Made by a program: the position numbers and the translations under genes | Shown: in pieces, positions 60,922 to 64,000 of the stretch | Layout: each line of letters starts with the position of its first letter | Numbering within the stretch: position 1 is the stretch's first letter | NCBI RefSeq assembly: GCF_000150275.1 | Contig: NW_002060946.1 | Span: 5,494,597 to 5,558,596 of the forward strand | DNA length: 64,000 nucleotides | DNA from: Trichoplax adhaerens | Taxonomy: Eukaryota > Placozoa > Uniplacotomia > Trichoplacea > Trichoplacidae | Reading direction: 5' to 3' | Notes under the pieces: generated by a model | What the model was told of the DNA's origin: nothing | Seen by the model: only the letters and a program-made list of their open reading frames with translations | The model's database searches: none

Positions 60922-62527
60922 ATGTCGTATCCAGAGGCATCTCCTTCAACTCCACAGCTATTTTCAACGTTAAAGAAAGACAACTATTTCGATCTGGATG
61001 ATATTATCGTCTGCCAAGAGAAAGTAACTTGTACTTTTCAATCCACTGTACATCGATTAGGATATATTGATCCTGGATCGAATAAGGAGGATATCCAAGA
61101 GGACGCCAAAATGGAATTACCCTATTGGTTAGCCAAGGCGTTATGCACTAGAAAACGTAAAATAGTGTCCATCGAGTATCCTAATGTATATCGAAGTTCT
61201 TATTTGCAAATTTTGGCTGCTGATGCAAATGTCGTCGATCTGCATAAATGGGGGCCTTCCTATTATCGATTAGGAGAAAAATTATTCAATTTTGAGCATG
61301 ATGAATCTCGTCCACTTGCTGAAGGCCTATTACAGGTATATTTCATCAAATAAAGTAGACGCATTACGCCCACTGTAGAGTTTGACAGGCGCATAAATGA
61401 ATAGAGTGAAGTAATAAAATGCTTAATTAATTTACTATCACTACGACATGCCAAGAATAGGCATTCTGGATGGATCTTACTGTTATCGTGTACTCAATTC
61501 ATGCAGAAATGACGATGTAACATTAAAGCTATGTAACACATACGGTACAGCTAGAGATCAAGAGTACAGTAGGTCGGCATGAATTCAGCTGCAATAATGA
61601 TTCAATTGTGATACTGTAGAAATAGAGACATTACTGTAGTAGGCGACGATGGTGTGAGACTTCTTAACGAGAAAAAGTTGTGATCTGACTGTGTTAGGTA
61701 GATGGTAAATTGAATCAAGTAAAGTAGATAGGGTTTGCTGCTGTACACGCCTACAGTATGCAAACTAACGCGAATTCATTAGTTTCCAAAGTCTCTAGTA
61801 GTAAAATGCATAACGCTATCTTTATCCTATGTTGTAACAAATAGATTATGGCAGACAAGTGCAACTGTCATTCTTATTGAAGAAAATATATTGTTTTTCA
61901 GTCAACAAATGAAGATAGTAAATTGAATCAAGTAAAGCTGATGGGATTTGCTACTGTACACGTCTACAGTATACAAACTAAAGCAAATTCATTAGTTTTC
62001 AAAGTCTCTAGTAATAAAATGCATAACGCTGTCTTTACGCTATGTTGTAACAAATATATTATGGCAGACAAGTGTAACTGTCATCCTTATTGAAGAAAAT
62101 ATATTCTTTTTAAGTAAAATAAATTAAGACACACATCCTATCAAGCCAAGCTCCTTTATTAATGCCTGGTTTCAGTTTCAGCAGTATCTGGAAATCTTCA
62201 GTAGGCGTGGATATGTTAACAATAATACTGTAATCAAGATAGTCTTCGATATCTTCATACTTAATCATAAAGGAATTGTTCATTTCTTTTCAGGCATTTA
62301 TTTCTCGATTTCGTAAAGTAATGGATTCTTCACAGAATGCTCAATACCAAGATACATATCAACTCACCGAGAAACTGGATGAAATTGAGCGGAAAATATT
62401 TAAATCAACAAGACAAAATGTTGAGGACTTTGAGCGTTGGCAGGTTGGAAAATCGAATCAATTATCGACTTCTGAAGCAATTTTAAGCCATCGTAAGAGG
62501 AAACATACTGACGATAACGTATCATGA
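60922..62527 (+). CDS. GINS3: GINS3 (PSF3), GINS replicative helicase subunit
   Basis: Two exons, 60922-61335 and 62294-62527, joined in phase 0; 648 nt, 215 aa (human 216). The N-terminal B-domain contains NYFDLDDIIVCQEKV and RLGYIDP; the A-domain has MELPYWLAKALC, ADANVVDLHKWGP, LLQAFISRFRKVMDSSQNAQ and ends HRKRKHTDD. GINS binds MCM2-7 and CDC45 to form the CMG helicase in the nucleus. The start ATG gives the family's usual N-terminus, apart from about 10 extra residues. The 958-base intron contains a direct duplication. Confidence 0.95.
61701..62103. repeat. About 190-bp direct duplication in the GINS3 intron
   Basis: Copies at about 61701-61892 and 61913-62103 share AATTGAATCAAGTAAAG, GTACACG.CTACAGTAT, TTCATTAGTTT.CAAAGTCTC and TATGGCAGACAAGTG. 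Differences are scattered substitutions. Confidence 0.85.
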
Positions 62528-64000
62528 AGTTGTCGTTCCCAACCAATGTCAATGTAATTGAGATTATTTTATTGGCTGCAAAGTGTATACGCTGACGTAA
62601 CATTTATTGAATCATATGGTTTGCTACCTCGATAGCTTTCCTTGGTACTGGTAAAATGCTACTCTTATTGTATATTGTGATATATATTCATAGATGTACA
62701 TCTAGCACCATGACAATCCTTAACTTATTGCAATTTTTTTACTTCATTCTACAGTATTTGCAAACAATATTGTATATACAGTATACTGCCTGTATCGTAT
62801 GTAAATATGCTCGAGTTTTATAGGTATACTTTGCTATGATAACTTGAAAAATTGAAAGTTTCTGTACAATGTACATACACGACGTATGATAACAATAACA
62901 AATTATAAAATTGTTTGAAATATGAATCTTTTAGCATTTTATGCAACGATTAAATTGCATTCATTCAAATTGCAGCATAAATCCGTTCGTATAGTAATAT
63001 AGACCGGCATTGTACTGTATCATGGTCTTCTGCTAGTAGTTCATGACTGTTCTGTATACATTGGCCGACATATACTCATACACGTATCGATGCAAAATGC
63101 GAATTGTGACATCGATCATGAATTAATTAACTGATGTCGATGGATAATTGACAACGTATATTTGCATCATTTCAGGCTGTAGTTGTATAGGAATAGTTGG
63201 GTACTGTCAATTTAGCTGTACAGTATGAAGGGTTATCTTGTAGATCTTTGAGCTCTTGGCAAGATGGCTTAATTAAGTCAATCTTTCCTGACTATCTATT
63301 GACTGCCTACGTAAACTGGCCTATAAGATTTGTAAACACGATCGTTTTATATTGTTTTTCCATCTCTACTTCTACTGCATAATAATTTATTAAGTATAGT
63401 AGTGAGTAAAACTTACAATTATTCTGATCTTATGTCTAGTCCATGATGAAATATGAAATGGAACCTTAATTTATTACTACTGTAGTCTCATCTCCACACG
63501 ATAGATCGACAGTATTGATACTCAGGTCAACACATTAAGCAGAGGTAAAAGACGAGCTTTACCCTATGCTGTACATTGAAGTGCACAATGTACTGTACGC
63601 ACTGTAGTCTCTGCTTTGAACTCGTCTAACTTATTTCTAAGGTTATTACCACTGATTTAGTAGTAATATTGGGAAAATTGAGATCTTCCTCGATAATCTG
63701 ATATATAATTCGGCAATTTATTATATATACATCCTCCATTCACTGAATGGCTACTTGGCTGTTTACGATGGACTTCTACCGAGTCGATTAATGGACTACT
63801 ACTAAAAGTCCATGGCAGAAACGTTCTCAAATGCTTTTCGTGAGAGTATACTGAACTTTATATATGTAGTTTCTGCTTTGAACTCGTCTAACTTATTTCT
63901 AAGGTTATTACCACTGACTTAGTAGTAATATTGGGAAAATTGAGATCTTCCTCGACAATCTGATATATAATTTGGCAATTTATTATACAGTATATACATC
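62528..64000. other. 3' flank of GINS3 to the window edge
   Basis: No gene was recognised. The right end contains a roughly 123-bp direct duplication and a GTAC cluster at about 63580-63610. Confidence 0.55.
63608..63994. repeat. About 123-bp direct duplication, offset about 262
   Basis: TCTGCTTTGAACTCGTCTAA then CTTATTTCTAAGGTTATTAC and AATATTGGGAAAATTGAGAT appear at about 63610 and again at about 63872, nearly identical. The second copy runs to the window edge. Confidence 0.9.

Overview
The window looks like an early-branching animal nuclear genome, most likely a placozoan (Trichoplax or Hoilungia type). It is AT-rich. The genes are animal orthologs cut into many exons of 40-250 bases with canonical GT/AG introns, and many introns hold their own private tandem repeats. 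The placozoan assignment is an inference from gene content and style; that it is an animal-type genome is directly supported by TPX2, PPP4R1, ATP9, GINS3, myotrophin and PRELID3. No rRNA, tRNA, CRISPR array or intact transposon was recognised.

Layout, left to right: a 15-hydroxyprostaglandin dehydrogenase-like SDR gene running off the left edge (1-864, minus); PRELID3 lipid-transfer gene (2181-5475, plus); TPX2 spindle factor (6834-11648, minus); an FG-GAP/integrin-alpha-like membrane protein gene of the plant At3g51050 type (13225-17688, plus); a possible membrane-protein terminal exon (18286-18512, minus); intronless myotrophin (18702-19058, minus); a weak two-exon small gene (19410-19957, minus); a repeat-rich gap; two more 15-PGDH-like genes (23297-26713 and 32119-34493, plus); PPP4R1 (39539-52125, plus); an ATP9/Neo1-class P4-ATPase (52844-59499, minus); and GINS3/PSF3 (60922-62527, plus). 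I rebuilt the exon chains by hand. For every complete gene the summed exon length is a multiple of three and the splice phases agree, and the proteins come out close to the lengths of known family members (748 aa for TPX2, 1117 for ATP9, 856 for PPP4R1, 215 for GINS3, 118 for myotrophin).

The genes do not form a pathway. TPX2, GINS3 and PPP4R1 are cell-cycle or replication/phosphatase factors; PRELID3 and ATP9 move lipids between or across membranes; the three SDR genes are a local paralog family with identical internal exon lengths.

The least explained parts are the non-coding ones: clusters of GTAC/ACTGTAC palindromes at 5' flanks, tandem arrays specific to single introns, perfect or near-perfect inverted repeats, and a 57-base dispersed repeat whose two copies differ only by transitions.
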